Shown: piece after piece, positions 63,882 through 64,000 of the stretch
Position numbering within the stretch: the stretch's first letter is position 1
How the letters are laid out: each line of letters begins with the position of its first letter
Source: Pseudomonadota bacterium
Lineage (GTDB): Bacteria > Pseudomonadota > Alphaproteobacteria > Caulobacterales > Caulobacteraceae
Assembly (NCBI GenBank): GCA_018241995.1
Contig: JAFECT010000005.1
Coordinates: forward strand, 1 to 64,000
Direction: 5' to 3'
DNA: 64,000 bases
The notes under the pieces: generated by a model
The model's database searches: none
Told to the model about the DNA's origin: nothing
What the model saw: the letters and a program-made list of their open reading frames with translations, nothing else
Translations under genes and position numbers: made by a program

Positions 63882-64000
63882 ATGACCCGCCTGCCCCCCT
63901 TCATGGCCCTGCGCGCGCTCGAAGCCGCCACGCGCCTGCGCAGCTACACCCGCGCGGCGGAGGAGCTGCACGTCACCCACGGGGCGGTCAGCCATCAGAT
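63882..64000 (+). CDS. LysR-family regulator, cut by the window end
   Basis: The visible 39 residues, [20 protein letters not shown] then [15 protein letters not shown], are the start of a LysR helix-turn-helix, closest in pattern to the GcvA group. The gene continues beyond 64000. It is divergent from the TonB-like gene across about 125 bases. Confidence 0.88.
   Translation, partial: MTRLPPFMALRALEAATRLRSYTRAAEELHVTHGAVSHQ

Overview
This is a high-GC chromosomal window with dense gene packing, short divergent promoter regions and many overlapping ATGA or TGATG junctions. The gene set (DUF4167 protein, HWE-family kinase, MASE1 hybrid kinase, RodZ-like protein, PtsP, the lysC/ptsP/prfA/prmC neighbourhood and argJ-parvulin-secA) fits an alphaproteobacterium of the Caulobacteraceae, such as Phenylobacterium or Caulobacter. 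This is inferred from gene families and order; no rRNA or tRNA gene was seen to confirm it.

Layout. 0.2-6.1 kb: small accessory genes, an HWE sensor kinase, and a CDF metal exporter with a decayed copy of its own 3' end nearby. 6.3-14.3 kb: an exported SOD-like protein, DUF4167 protein, prmC, a MOSC protein, a BrkB-like membrane protein, an isochorismatase-fold hydrolase and prfA. 13.8-18.1 kb: an Rrf2 regulator followed by a complete sulfate ABC importer. 18.4-23.5 kb: secreted and membrane proteins of unknown role, a GST, ispG, and a PadR regulator with two dyads at its start. 23.6-28.4 kb: rodZ-like, ptsP and lysC. 28.6-29.5 kb: a VapBC-type toxin-antitoxin pair. 29.5-37 kb: ubiG, a DUF1178/nitrilase/glutaredoxin/comF operon, an NDUFAF5-like methyltransferase, a serine-hydrolase-fold protein without its catalytic Ser and Lys, and a MetX-like hydrolase. 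37.3-41.5 kb: a MASE1 hybrid kinase and an ABC-F ATPase.

41.6-44.4 kb is an AT-richer island bounded by two nearly identical dyad sequences. It holds three proteins I cannot name with confidence: an HNH-like protein on the plus strand, and on the minus strand a small EACC1-like protein overlapping an HExxH metallopeptidase-like protein. This is the best candidate for an undescribed system, probably a conflict or defence module.

44.5-53.8 kb is housekeeping: Flp pilin, mutT, an ABC exporter, argJ, a parvulin-type lipoprotein, secA and a GST. 54-56.1 kb is a tight arsenic operon, arsI-arsR-arsC-aqpS, with an operator between its -35 and -10 regions. 56.4-60.8 kb holds a Rieske oxygenase, two TetR regulators with clean dyads, a HIG1-like protein and a cobalamin adenosyltransferase. 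61.4-63.1 kb is etfBA with a strong terminator. The window ends in a truncated LysR gene.

Intergenic spaces carry at least five families of dispersed palindromic repeats (51 bp to about 350 bp), which account for most gaps of 150 bases or more.
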